From Flavobacteriales bacterium (GTDB taxonomy: Bacteria > Bacteroidota > Bacteroidia > Flavobacteriales_G > Salibacteraceae), in assembly GCA_013204105.1 (NCBI GenBank), contig JABMOM010000016.1, forward strand, positions 1 through 50,773: a stretch of 50,773 nt of DNA, read 5' to 3'. The position numbers and the translations under genes are program-made. This document shows positions 32,786 through 40,898 of this stretch, in pieces (the stretch's first letter is position 1; the number at the start of each line of letters is the position of its first letter). The notes beneath the pieces were generated by a model. The model made no database searches. It had not been told where the DNA came from and saw nothing but the letters and a program-made list of their open reading frames with translations.

Positions 32786-34243
32786 ATGCACGTAGCCATC
32801 ATAGGATCTGGCATTGCCGCGTTAGGCACTGCAATACGCTTAAGAGCGAAGGGTATGGACGTTTCGGTATTCGAAGCCAACGACACTCCAGGTGGAAAGC
32901 TGCATTCCTTCGAATTGGGAGCCTTTCGTTTTGATGGCGGTCCATCCCTTTTCACGATGCCCCACTTTGTGGATGAACTCTTCACCATTGCAGGTCGTGA
33001 CCCGAAAGAATACTTCAACTATGTACGATCAGCAGAGGCCTGCCGATATTTCTGGCAGGATGGCAAGCAGATCTACGCATCATCGGATCCAACGAAATTT
33101 GCAAGCGATGCAGAGCGGATCTTTCGATTTCCAGCGACAGATTTGCTCGAGTACTTTGATCATGTCAAGAACATCTATGATCGTTCCGCGCGCATCTTTC
33201 TTGAACGCTCACTCCACAAGGCTTCGACTTGGCTGAGTTCGGATACGCTGCGGGCCCTATCTCAGATCAGAAAGTATGACCTCTTCCATTCTATGCACCG
33301 AGCCAATACGATCCGAATTGGCGAACCCCACTTGGTTCAACTCTTTGATCGATTTGCAACCTATAACGGCTCAAACCCCTACAAGGCACCAGGTATATTG
33401 AACGTTATTCCATGGCTAGAACACGGATTTGGGACCTTTTTTCCGAAAGGTGGAATGTCCGAAATCCCTCGATCGCTGCACCGATTAGCTACCGACATGG
33501 GGGTGCAATTTCACTTCGGACAAAAAGTGGAACGCATCGTCGTGAAAGGGGGGCACGTAAAAGGAATCATGGTTAGAGGTCAGCATATAGCTACGGACAG
33601 GGTGGTGAGCAATATGGATGTATTCCACACCTATCGCAAGTTGATGCCCGACCAAAAAGCGCCAGAGCGCATCCTCAGCCAAGAGCGATCCTCGTCTGCC
33701 TTGGTTTTCTATTGGGGAATAAACGGCTCGTTTGAAGAGACGGGCTTGCACAACATCTTCTTTGGCAAGGATTACAAAGAAGAGTTCGGCGCACTGTTCG
33801 ATAGAAAGGACATCAGCGAAGACCCTACGATTTACGTGAACGTATCCTCGAAACTAGAACCGAATGACGCCCCCGCGGGAAAAGAAAATTGGTTCGTGAT
33901 GGTCAATGCTCCGAGTGACGATGGCCAGGACTGGAAAAACATTACGCAGCGCGTGAGGAAAACCGTGATTCAAAAACTTTCTGAACGTTTGGGGAAAGAC
34001 ATCGGTCCCTTGATCATTGAAGAGAAGATTTGGGATCCCAGCGGAATAGCAGCCGACACCCTGAGCTATCAAGGTGCGCTCTACGGCAATAGTTCCAACG
34101 ACCAATTCGCCGCATTCTTGAGGCACCCGAATTTCAGTCGAAGGATAGAGGGAATGTATTTCTGCGGTGGTAGCGTGCATCCTGGAGGTGGCATACCTTT
34201 AGCTTTGCTTTCAGGAAAAATCACCGCTGAGTTGATGCATTGA
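32786..34243 (+). CDS. crtD: Carotenoid desaturase, CrtD-like
   Basis: A 485-residue FAD-dependent desaturase/isomerase-type protein. N-terminal VAIIGSGIAALGTAIRL dinucleotide fold with acidic VFEANDTPGGKLHSF, then FRFDGGPSLFTMPHFVDELF, as in flavobacterial CrtD; C-terminal YFCGGSVHPGGGIPLALLSG binds the cofactor. CrtD introduces the 3',4' double bond in 1-hydroxycarotenoids such as precursors of saproxanthin and myxol. CrtI phytoene desaturase is the main alternative; the FDGGPSLFTMP segment and the cruF and crtZ neighbours favour CrtD. The gene opens a four-gene operon with 4-5 bp spacing or overlap. Confidence 0.8.
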   Translation: MHVAIIGSGIAALGTAIRLRAKGMDVSVFEANDTPGGKLHSFELGAFRFDGGPSLFTMPHFVDELFTIAGRDPKEYFNYVRSAEACRYFWQDGKQIYASSDPTKFASDAERIFRFPATDLLEYFDHVKNIYDRSARIFLERSLHKASTWLSSDTLRALSQIRKYDLFHSMHRANTIRIGEPHLVQLFDRFATYNGSNPYKAPGILNVIPWLEHGFGTFFPKGGMSEIPRSLHRLATDMGVQFHFGQKVERIVVKGGHVKGIMVRGQHIATDRVVSNMDVFHTYRKLMPDQKAPERILSQERSSSALVFYWGINGSFEETGLHNIFFGKDYKEEFGALFDRKDISEDPTIYVNVSSKLEPNDAPAGKENWFVMVNAPSDDGQDWKNITQRVRKTVIQKLSERLGKDIGPLIIEEKIWDPSGIAADTLSYQGALYGNSSNDQFAAFLRHPNFSRRIEGMYFCGGSVHPGGGIPLALLSGKITAELMH

Positions 34244-34248
34244 TTGGG

Positions 34249-34869
34249 ATGAAAAGCAGACAAAACATATCGATTGCGGTACTGATCATCTTTCATGGAG
34301 TAGGGATAGGTGGTATCCTGCTAGGCGATCCGGATCAATTTCTCCAATTGACGCCGATCAATCTCTTGCTCACCTTGGCCATTGTCCTATTCAACCATGT
34401 GGATTGGCAACGTGCTTGGATCCTTTGGCTAACGATGGGCTTGGGTTTTCTGATTGAAGTAATGGGTGTCCACACGGGCTTCCCTTTTGGCACATATTCC
34501 TATGGGGAGGTCTTGGGGATCAAGCTATGGTCTACGCCACTGATCATCGGGGTGAACTGGCTGATCCTCCTCTACGGCGCCAATGCGATGGCTAAAAAGT
34601 TTGCCATGACTCCTTGGGCTCAAGCCTTGGTGGCCGCCGGTTTAATGGTGGTGCTGGACTATTTGATTGAACCGGTCGCCATCCGCTTTGATCTTTGGAG
34701 TTGGGAAGGAGGAGTACCCCCTTTGATGAATTACATGGGGTGGTTTGGAAGTGCATTATTGCTCTCGCTCCTTTGGCAATATGGAAAGCTTCGTTTGAAC
34801 ACAACCATAGCTACCGCTGTTTATGCCACCGAGTTGATTTTCTTCGGAGTCGTCAATCTAATACCATGA
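34249..34869 (+). CDS. cruF: Carotenoid 1'-hydroxylase-like membrane protein (CruF)
   Basis: A 206-residue integral membrane protein of about six to seven helices. Conserved segments for the COG2324/CruF group: LGFLIEVMGVHTGFPFGTYS, VNWLILLYGANAMA, VVLDYLIEPVAIRFDLWSWE and GWFGSALLLSLL. CruF hydrates the psi end of gamma-carotene or lycopene at C-1'. ATG 34249 lies 5 bp after the crtD stop; the TTG upstream is weak. The stop overlaps crtZ by 4 bp (ATGA). Confidence 0.8.
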   Translation: MKSRQNISIAVLIIFHGVGIGGILLGDPDQFLQLTPINLLLTLAIVLFNHVDWQRAWILWLTMGLGFLIEVMGVHTGFPFGTYSYGEVLGIKLWSTPLIIGVNWLILLYGANAMAKKFAMTPWAQALVAAGLMVVLDYLIEPVAIRFDLWSWEGGVPPLMNYMGWFGSALLLSLLWQYGKLRLNTTIATAVYATELIFFGVVNLIP

Positions 34870-35327
34870 CCTTTTTCATCCAATTTTCCATCGTTGCTGC
34901 TACGTTCTTCTTCATGGAGTTCATGGCCTGGTCGATGCATAAATATGTGATGCACGGCCTGGGCTGGTATTTCCACCGTGACCATCACCAGCACAAACCG
35001 GGCTACTTCGAAAAGAATGACGTCTTCTTTTTGATTTTCGCCATTCCTAGTTGGTTGTTCATTATGACGGGGATGATGGGTGGAAATGACTGGCGTGTTT
35101 GGGTGGGCTTAGGCATCGCCCTTTATGGACTCGCCTACTTTTTAGTCCATGACGTGTTCATTCATCAACGCCTTCCTTGGTTCAGGCGAACAGATAACCT
35201 CTATTTTAGAGCCATCAGAAAAGCCCATAAGGTGCACCATAAGCATTTAGGCAAAGAAGAGGGCGAATGTTTTGGCATGCTCCTCGTACCGGTGAAATAC
35301 TTTAAAGAGGCCATGCGTTCCCGATGA
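34866..35327 (+). CDS. crtZ: Beta-carotene hydroxylase CrtZ
   Basis: A 153-residue membrane di-iron hydroxylase. All histidine boxes are seen: HKYVMH (25, 30), HRDHH (37, 40, 41), HDVFIH (95, 100), HKVHH (121, 124, 125). The reaction adds a 3-hydroxyl to the beta ring (zeaxanthin type, or saproxanthin/myxol ring). The start ATG overlaps the previous stop by 4 bp and the stop overlaps the cyclase start by 4 bp, a tight operon. Confidence 0.92.
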   Translation: MTFFIQFSIVAATFFFMEFMAWSMHKYVMHGLGWYFHRDHHQHKPGYFEKNDVFFLIFAIPSWLFIMTGMMGGNDWRVWVGLGIALYGLAYFLVHDVFIHQRLPWFRRTDNLYFRAIRKAHKVHHKHLGKEEGECFGMLLVPVKYFKEAMRSR

Positions 35328-36028
35328 TCCCAGACCACTACCACTACCTTCTGATCAATTTGCTTACGGTGGCATACCCACTAGCTCAAAGCTATGAGCG
35401 AAGGATTCGCTTCCTCCGTAATTGGCGTGCTATCTTGACCGGAATTGCTGTGGCTGGGGCTATTTACCTGGCTTGGGATGAACTCTTCACCGCCTTGGGA
35501 GTTTGGGGTTTCAACGAGCGCTATCTCCTCGGAATCTATATAGGCAGACTCCCTTTAGAAGAATACAATTTCTTTCTGACCGTGCCTTTCGCATGTTTGT
35601 TCATTTATGAGGTCCTCAACCACTTCATCAAAAAGGACCCCTTGTATGATCATCACCAAATGATCACCTTTTTCGTCTTGCTGTGCACCTTGTTCCTAGG
35701 TGTCTATTTCTATCCGAGGCTCTACACCAGCGCTTGCTTCTTTCTGACCGCGATCCTTATGTCGCTTCAGTTTTTTGTTTTTCGCTTTCGATGGATGGGC
35801 CGCTTCTACGCAGGCTATTTCGTCGCACTGGTGCCCTTCCTATTGATGAACGGATGGCTCACTGGAGCTTTTACTGATGAGCCCATTGTCTGGTATAACG
35901 ACTTGGAAAATATGGGTTTACGCATCTTCAGCATCCCTGCCGAAGACTCGATGTACTTGTTGAGTTATCTCTTTTTAGCGACCATCTTCTACGAACGAAC
36001 CAAGCTCAAATCGCCTGCCATCCGCTGA
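35324..36028 (+). CDS. Lycopene cyclase (CrtYcd-type membrane enzyme)
   Basis: A 234-residue membrane protein with about seven helices and a two-repeat layout. Repeat 1 has WDELFTALGVWGFNERYLLG and IGRLPLEEYNFFLTVPFACL; repeat 2 repeats the IVWYNDLENMGLRIFSIPAED pattern (residues before the last helix), as in fused CrtYc-CrtYd lycopene beta-cyclases. It would make one or two beta rings from lycopene. Together with crtZ, cruF and crtD this gives a route to gamma-carotene-derived monocyclic pigments. Phytoene synthase and phytoene desaturase genes are not in the window. Confidence 0.85.
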   Translation: MIPDHYHYLLINLLTVAYPLAQSYERRIRFLRNWRAILTGIAVAGAIYLAWDELFTALGVWGFNERYLLGIYIGRLPLEEYNFFLTVPFACLFIYEVLNHFIKKDPLYDHHQMITFFVLLCTLFLGVYFYPRLYTSACFFLTAILMSLQFFVFRFRWMGRFYAGYFVALVPFLLMNGWLTGAFTDEPIVWYNDLENMGLRIFSIPAEDSMYLLSYLFLATIFYERTKLKSPAIR

Positions 36029-36046
36029 GCGTCAGGGGGAAGTAGC

Positions 36047-36054
36047 TATCTTTG
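36047..36054 (+). promoter_or_regulatory. Promoter -7 box for the small secreted gene at 36076
   Basis: TATCTTTG matches TAnnTTTG exactly and ends 21 nt before ATG 36076. It suggests the next gene is not simply the end of the carotenoid operon. Confidence 0.45.
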
Positions 36055-36075
36055 AGTGCCTAGACTAAATTGGCC

Positions 36076-36471
36076 ATGAAAGTTTTAGCAAGCTTCATTC
36101 TTTCCCTGTGCATGTTGACGTTGAGTGCTCAAGACAGCGTTCATCGCTTTCAGGCGTCCAAGGTGAACCTCAATAAAAAAGGGGAGAAAATCGAAACCTC
36201 GACGGTGGAACCCTGCGTGATTACCGTTGATTTGGGAGCCAGCACCGTTACCGTCGAAACGGGAAATGTGGATATTCGAGAGCTGTTTAGGGAGAAAATG
36301 GTCCTGAACATCGACCGTCAAATGGGTGATATCGGCCCCCAGTATAGCCTGCAACTTGATCAATTCATCTTCGCGCATTTCTACCTGAACATGGGTATGA
36401 TCATATTCACACGCAACGACATCCACCCGCTGGAGTGGGGTGTGCAGTTCCTGGAAATTCAAAAGCTTTAG
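36076..36471 (+). CDS. Small secreted protein of unknown function
   Basis: A 131-residue protein with a signal peptide (MKVLASFILSLCMLTLSAQ, cleaved after about residue 19). The mature part is short, beta-rich (EPCVITVDLGASTVTVE) and has a single Cys. No family is recognised. It has its own promoter box 21 nt upstream and converges with the membrane-protein gene 3 bp away. Coding status rests on the signal peptide and promoter; start ATG chosen over a TTG 6 bp before. Confidence 0.65.
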   Translation: MKVLASFILSLCMLTLSAQDSVHRFQASKVNLNKKGEKIETSTVEPCVITVDLGASTVTVETGNVDIRELFREKMVLNIDRQMGDIGPQYSLQLDQFIFAHFYLNMGMIIFTRNDIHPLEWGVQFLEIQKL

Positions 36472-36474
36472 GAA

Positions 36475-37089
36475 TCAACCCCAATTGAGGATCAACGGCA
36501 GGTACACTGCCAAGAATCCCGTTCCCCATCCGAGATAGATTTGTCGCAAATCGTGCGACTCCAGAATGTAGCGAGCGCTACCTACCAAGCCGCTGACGAT
36601 GATGCTCAGCATGATCAATCCGACAATTGGAAGGTCGTAGGTTTGACCTATTCCATAAAGCGCAGCTGTCAAGCCTCCCATTCCGATCATATGTATGCTG
36701 ATCTTGGTAAAGAAGGTGAAAGCAAATGCCGCTAAGACGGCCAAGCTACTGCCGAAAAAAATCGAGTATAAAATCTCCGGTAATGGCACATCCCGCATGA
36801 GGTAATAATTCATGAAGTACAAGATCATCGCAAAAGCGAAAGGCACCAATCTATCCTTTCTCGAATGCAATTGGATCGAGTCAACCAGGTTCCTCCATCT
36901 CAAGAAAAGGGTAAAGAGCAAGGGAATAACGACCGTATTGATGAATATCCAAACGATTACAAAAAATTGTTTGGGCAAAGGCGTAGTCTGTGCGATGTAG
37001 GTATTCAAACTGAATACGAACATCAATCCTGCCGTCGGTAAAAAGATCGGATGAAAAACATACGAAGTAATAAGGGCTGCTTTCCTCAT
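36475..37089 (-). CDS. Polytopic membrane protein, PAP2-like C-terminus
   Basis: A 204-residue protein with about six helices. C-terminal motifs KISIHMIGMGGLTAALYGI and GSARYILESHDLRQIYLGWG recall the later motifs of the PAP2 phosphatase family (SR-x5-H-x3-D, G/H spacing), and FSLNTYIAQTTPLPKQF precedes helix 2, but the first phosphatase motif (KxxxxxxRP) is not clearly seen. It may be a degraded or distant member, or unrelated; catalytic activity is not supported. Its start overlaps the stop of rpoN by 4 bp, so it is coupled to that gene. Confidence 0.62.
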   Translation of the reverse strand: MRKAALITSYVFHPIFLPTAGLMFVFSLNTYIAQTTPLPKQFFVIVWIFINTVVIPLLFTLFLRWRNLVDSIQLHSRKDRLVPFAFAMILYFMNYYLMRDVPLPEILYSIFFGSSLAVLAAFAFTFFTKISIHMIGMGGLTAALYGIGQTYDLPIVGLIMLSIIVSGLVGSARYILESHDLRQIYLGWGTGFLAVYLPLILNWG

Positions 37090-38546
37090 AGTTCCTTGCG
37101 CAGTCGGGCCACCGGAATGTCCAATTGTTCACGATATTTCGCGACCGTCCGCCGTGCGATATTATACCCTTTTGCCTTTAATTCTTTGGCCAGACGCTCA
37201 TCGGTTAACGGCTTACGCTTATCCTCGACGCCAAGCAACTCTTCCAAGATCTTTTTGACTTCTCGTGTACTCACTTCTTCTCCCTCGTCATTGGTCAGAG
37301 ATTCGGAGAAAAAGTACTTCAGTGCCTGTGTGCCATAGGAAGACTGGACATATTTACTGTTGGAAACGCGACTTATGGTGCTGATATCCATGCGGACAAT
37401 CTCGGCGATATCCTTGAGGATCATCGGCTTTAACTTGGTTTCATCGCCGGTTTCGAAATAGGCTTTCTGATACATGACAATCGCCTCCATGGTCCGAATC
37501 AACGTGTTTTGGCGCTGCTTGATGGCATCTACAAACCACTTGGCACTATCTAGTTTCTGCTTGACAAACATCATTGCTTCCTTCTGAGCCTTGTTGGGCT
37601 GACCCTTGATTTGCGAGAATTCTTCCAGCATGTCTGAGTACTTCCTCGACAGGCGAAGTTCAGGTGCGTTGCGTCCATTGAGCAGTACTTGGATCTTATC
37701 CCCTTCGTGCACCAAGGTGAAGTCGGGAATTACCTGTTCTACCGGTCTGGACGATTCATTCAATGATCCGCCGGGCTTTGGATTGAGATGTGTGATCTCA
37801 TCGATCGCCTCACGCAAGTCGTCATCGCTGATCTCTAGTTTGTGCGTGATCTTGTCGTAGTGCTTCTTGACAAAGGCGGTATAGTTATGCTCGAGAATCA
37901 CAAGTGCCGTCTTCACGGTAACCGTCGGTTCCTGCCTCCGCATTTGCACCAACAGACATTCCTGCAGATCCCTGGCGCCTACCCCTGCTGGCTCAAGGTC
38001 ATGCACGCAAGTCGTCAGCAACCGTTCTACCTCCTCCTCACTGGTCATAATGCCCTGTGAAAAAGCCAGATCATCCACCACGGCAATGAGCTCCCGCCGC
38101 AGGTAACCGCTATCATCCAAGCTGCCTATGAGGTGCTCGCAGATGAGGTACTCATGCTCGCTCATAGATCTTAGATGCAACTGATCTAGCAGCCGTTCAT
38201 GAAAAGTGGTGGTTATTCCTATAGGGATGGTCCTTTCCTCATCATCGGAGGAATAATTGTTGGCCTGATAGCGATACTCTGGTGTGGCATCATCGTCCAT
38301 GTAATCGCTGAAGTCGAATTCCTTCTCCGCATCGCTGATCTCATCTCCATAGTCATCCTCTTGAGGATCATCGTAGTCTTCATCCTTGTCTTCCTTTCCC
38401 TCTTCTAACGCCGGATTAGATTCAATCTCTTCCTTGATCCGTGCTTCCAACGCGATGGTGGGGAGCTGGAGCATCTTCATCAGCTGAATCTGCTGCGGAC
38501 TCAGCTTTTGGAGGAGTTTCTGTTGTAAGGATTGTTTCAGTGCCAT
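37086..38546 (-). CDS. rpoN: RNA polymerase sigma-54 factor RpoN
   Basis: A 486-residue sigma-54. N-terminal Gln-rich activator-binding region (LQQKLLQKLSPQQIQLMKML), an acidic linker (residues 52-100), core-binding domain, helix-turn-helix DNA-binding part, and the C-terminal RpoN box ARRTVAKYRE that reads the -24 element. It is the sigma factor for activator-dependent promoters. Upstream, between 38571 and 38596, CGATCAT and ATGATCG form a 7-bp inverted repeat with a 12-bp gap. The downstream membrane-protein gene overlaps by 4 bp. Confidence 0.94.
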   Translation of the reverse strand: MALKQSLQQKLLQKLSPQQIQLMKMLQLPTIALEARIKEEIESNPALEEGKEDKDEDYDDPQEDDYGDEISDAEKEFDFSDYMDDDATPEYRYQANNYSSDDEERTIPIGITTTFHERLLDQLHLRSMSEHEYLICEHLIGSLDDSGYLRRELIAVVDDLAFSQGIMTSEEEVERLLTTCVHDLEPAGVGARDLQECLLVQMRRQEPTVTVKTALVILEHNYTAFVKKHYDKITHKLEISDDDLREAIDEITHLNPKPGGSLNESSRPVEQVIPDFTLVHEGDKIQVLLNGRNAPELRLSRKYSDMLEEFSQIKGQPNKAQKEAMMFVKQKLDSAKWFVDAIKQRQNTLIRTMEAIVMYQKAYFETGDETKLKPMILKDIAEIVRMDISTISRVSNSKYVQSSYGTQALKYFFSESLTNDEGEEVSTREVKKILEELLGVEDKRKPLTDERLAKELKAKGYNIARRTVAKYREQLDIPVARLRKEL

Positions 38547-38632
38547 GACTCAGGGGCGCAAGGGTCGAACCGATCATCCATCAATATGAATGATCGAAAC
38601 TATTACCCTTCAAATTTGAGAAAAAGAAACCG

Positions 38633-40054
38633 TTAGAACTCTGCATTTTTCGGTGACCTCGGAAACGGGATCACATCTCGGATATTCGTCATCCCTGTAA
38701 TGAAATTCATCAACCGTTCAAAACCCAATCCAAATCCGCTGTGCACGCACGTTCCAAACTTTCGGGTCTGGAGATACCACCATAAGGATTCTTCGTCGAT
38801 GCCGAATTCCGCGATCTTTTGTTTGAGAACGTCGAAACGTTCTTCTCGCTGAGACCCTCCAACGATCTCACCAATACCAGGAAAGAGAATATCCATGGCG
38901 CGTACGGTCTTGCCATCCTCGTTCAGACGCATGTAAAATGCTTTGATGTTCGCCGGATAGTCGTACAAGATTACTGGCTTACCAAAATGCTTTTCAACCA
39001 GGAATCGCTCATGCTCGCTTTGAAGGTCCGCCCCCCACTCATCGATGAGGTATTTGAATTTCTTCTTTTTATTGGGCTTAGAGTTTCGGAGGATATCAAT
39101 GGCTTCGGTATAGCTACATCGCACGAATTCATTGTCGGTCGCAAACGCCAATTTCTCTAGGAGTGGCATGGCTCTCTTATCTTGCGGCAAGCTCTTCTCC
39201 TCTTCTTGCTGACGATCGTGGAGCAGTTGCAGGTCGTCCTTGCAGTGCTCCATCACGTATCGAATAACGTATTTCAAACAATCTTCCGCCAATTCCATGT
39301 TGTCAAACAAATCGTTGAACGCCACTTCCGGTTCGATCATCCAGAATTCGGCGAGGTGACGGGTGGTATTGGAGTTCTCCGCACGAAAGGTGGGTCCAAA
39401 GGTGTACACCTTTCCAAGCCCTAATGCAAAGAGCTCGGCTTCCAATTGACCAGAAACGGTCAAGTTGGTTTCCTTGCCGAAGAAGTCTTCTTTCCAATTC
39501 AATTCGCCTTTGTCATTCAAGGGCGGAGTTTTCGGGTCTAACGTGGAAACACGGAACATTTCGCCGGCACCTTCCGCATCCGACCCTGTGATGATCGGCG
39601 TGTGTACCATGAAAAATCCATTGTCGTTGAAATACTTGTGTATCGCGAATTGCAACCCGTGGCGTAAACGAAAGACGGCTCCAAAGGTCTGAGTACGTGG
39701 GCGTAAATGAGCGTTTTCACGAAGGAACTCCATCGAGTGCTTCTTTGGTTGTAATGGGTACTCCTCGGCATCCGCATCTCCTAGCACTTCGATCTCTGTG
39801 GCCATCAGCTCCACCTTTTGCCCTTTGCCTTGGGATTCCACCAAATCTCCCTTGATGCGCAAGCATGCTCCGGTGGTGATGCGCCGAAGCAAGGCTTCGC
39901 TCTCGCGTTCGAAATCCACCACCACTTGTAGGTTCTGAGAGGTCGACCCATCGTTCAAGGCGATGAAACGATTGCTTCTGAATGTCCTTACCCAAGCTCT
40001 GACCTCCAAAGACTGGCCCGTTGGTTCGGCGGCTACAATTTGCTTAATGTCCAT
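38633..40054 (-). CDS. asnS: Asparaginyl-tRNA synthetase
   Basis: A 473-residue class IIb synthetase. N-terminal OB-fold anticodon-binding domain ([20 protein letters not shown]), motif 2 loop [20 protein letters not shown], Asn-specific [18 protein letters not shown] and motif 3 [15 protein letters not shown]. It charges tRNA-Asn in the cytoplasm. Length is normal for AsnRS; the alternative AspRS has a larger insertion. It lies 86 bp upstream of rpoN on the same strand. Confidence 0.94.
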   Translation of the reverse strand: MDIKQIVAAEPTGQSLEVRAWVRTFRSNRFIALNDGSTSQNLQVVVDFERESEALLRRITTGACLRIKGDLVESQGKGQKVELMATEIEVLGDADAEEYPLQPKKHSMEFLRENAHLRPRTQTFGAVFRLRHGLQFAIHKYFNDNGFFMVHTPIITGSDAEGAGEMFRVSTLDPKTPPLNDKGELNWKEDFFGKETNLTVSGQLEAELFALGLGKVYTFGPTFRAENSNTTRHLAEFWMIEPEVAFNDLFDNMELAEDCLKYVIRYVMEHCKDDLQLLHDRQQEEEKSLPQDKRAMPLLEKLAFATDNEFVRCSYTEAIDILRNSKPNKKKKFKYLIDEWGADLQSEHERFLVEKHFGKPVILYDYPANIKAFYMRLNEDGKTVRAMDILFPGIGEIVGGSQREERFDVLKQKIAEFGIDEESLWWYLQTRKFGTCVHSGFGLGFERLMNFITGMTNIRDVIPFPRSPKNAEF

Positions 40055-40199
40055 CTAGCGTGCTGTTTTACAGAGGTGCAAAAGAACAAACAATGCGCGA
40101 ATGAACGATCCTCTACATGAATTGTTTGAAGTAGTGAACCAGGCAACGATGCCTCAAATCCCCAACCAGTCATCCAAGATGGGAACCACTCAACACATT

Positions 40200-40227
40200 G
40201 GAAACATTTTATTCGCTTTTTGTTTCC
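40200..40227. promoter_or_regulatory. Inverted repeat, candidate TetR operator
   Basis: GGAAACA (40200-40206) and TGTTTCC (40221-40227), separated by 14 bp, 33 bp upstream of ATG 40261. The half-site spacing of two helical turns and position suit an autoregulatory operator for the TetR repressor of the efflux operon. A TAnnTTTG-like TACATTCG follows at 40245-40252. Confidence 0.45.
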
Positions 40228-40260
40228 GACATTGCAATTGTATTTACATTCGCCCCCCGA

Positions 40261-40896
40261 ATGAAAGAAGACACTATGGAAGAACGTTGCTTGGAATTAT
40301 TGGGTAAGACAGCGCAGCTGTTCATGCGCAATGGAATCAAGAGCATGACGATGGATGACATTGCACGTCAGCTCGGGGTTTCCAAAAAGACACTCTATCT
40401 CTATGTCTCCGACAAGAACGATCTCGTGATCAAGGTAATGCAGCAGATCGTAGAGCACGAAATGCTGCTTGCCAACCAGATGTGCCAAACCTTTGAGAAT
40501 GCGATCGACATGCTTTTTGAATTGAGCAAGGATGTCAGTCAGAAGTTTGGACAGGTTCACCCTTCCATTAACTATGACATGCAGAAGTACCATCCAGAAG
40601 CCTGGGTGGTATTCGAGGAATTCAGGACGGTCTTCATCGCGGATTGCATTCAACAAAACATCGAAAAAGGAATTGAGCAAGGGCTTTATCGGGAGAACCT
40701 CGATCCCTACATCATTTCGAGGATGTATTCTGCCAAGATGGACATGTGCACAGATGGTGAGGTCTTCCCTCCCGACAGATATAACTTCAAAACCATTCAC
40801 ATGGAGCTGATGCGCTACCACATAAGGGGCATCGCCAGTGAAGCGGGATTGAAGTATTTAAAAGCCAAAGTCAAACAAGAAAACATCGAATTATAA
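40261..40896 (+). CDS. TetR/AcrR-family regulator of the efflux operon
   Basis: A 211-residue TetR protein. The N-terminal helix-turn-helix MTMDDIARQLGVSKKTLYLY is clear; the C-terminal ligand domain (residues about 65-205) is less conserved, as usual. It probably represses its own operon and releases on binding a substrate. ATG 40261 is used; an ATG 15 bp downstream (40276) is possible because the -7-like box ends only 8 nt before 40261. It is followed by tolC after 2 bp, so it is the first gene of the operon. The inverted repeat at 40200-40227 is a likely operator. Confidence 0.9.
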   Translation: MKEDTMEERCLELLGKTAQLFMRNGIKSMTMDDIARQLGVSKKTLYLYVSDKNDLVIKVMQQIVEHEMLLANQMCQTFENAIDMLFELSKDVSQKFGQVHPSINYDMQKYHPEAWVVFEEFRTVFIADCIQQNIEKGIEQGLYRENLDPYIISRMYSAKMDMCTDGEVFPPDRYNFKTIHMELMRYHIRGIASEAGLKYLKAKVKQENIEL

Positions 40897-40898
40897 CC

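Noticed and set aside
34695-34865. A longer start for CrtZ
   Set aside because: The upstream frame lies inside cruF and encodes an unrelated sequence; the ATG at 34866 overlaps the cruF stop by 4 bp and begins the conserved helix.
38571-38596. Inverted repeat between asnS and rpoN as terminator
   Set aside because: A 7-bp arm with a 12-bp gap and no T-tract; not a terminator.
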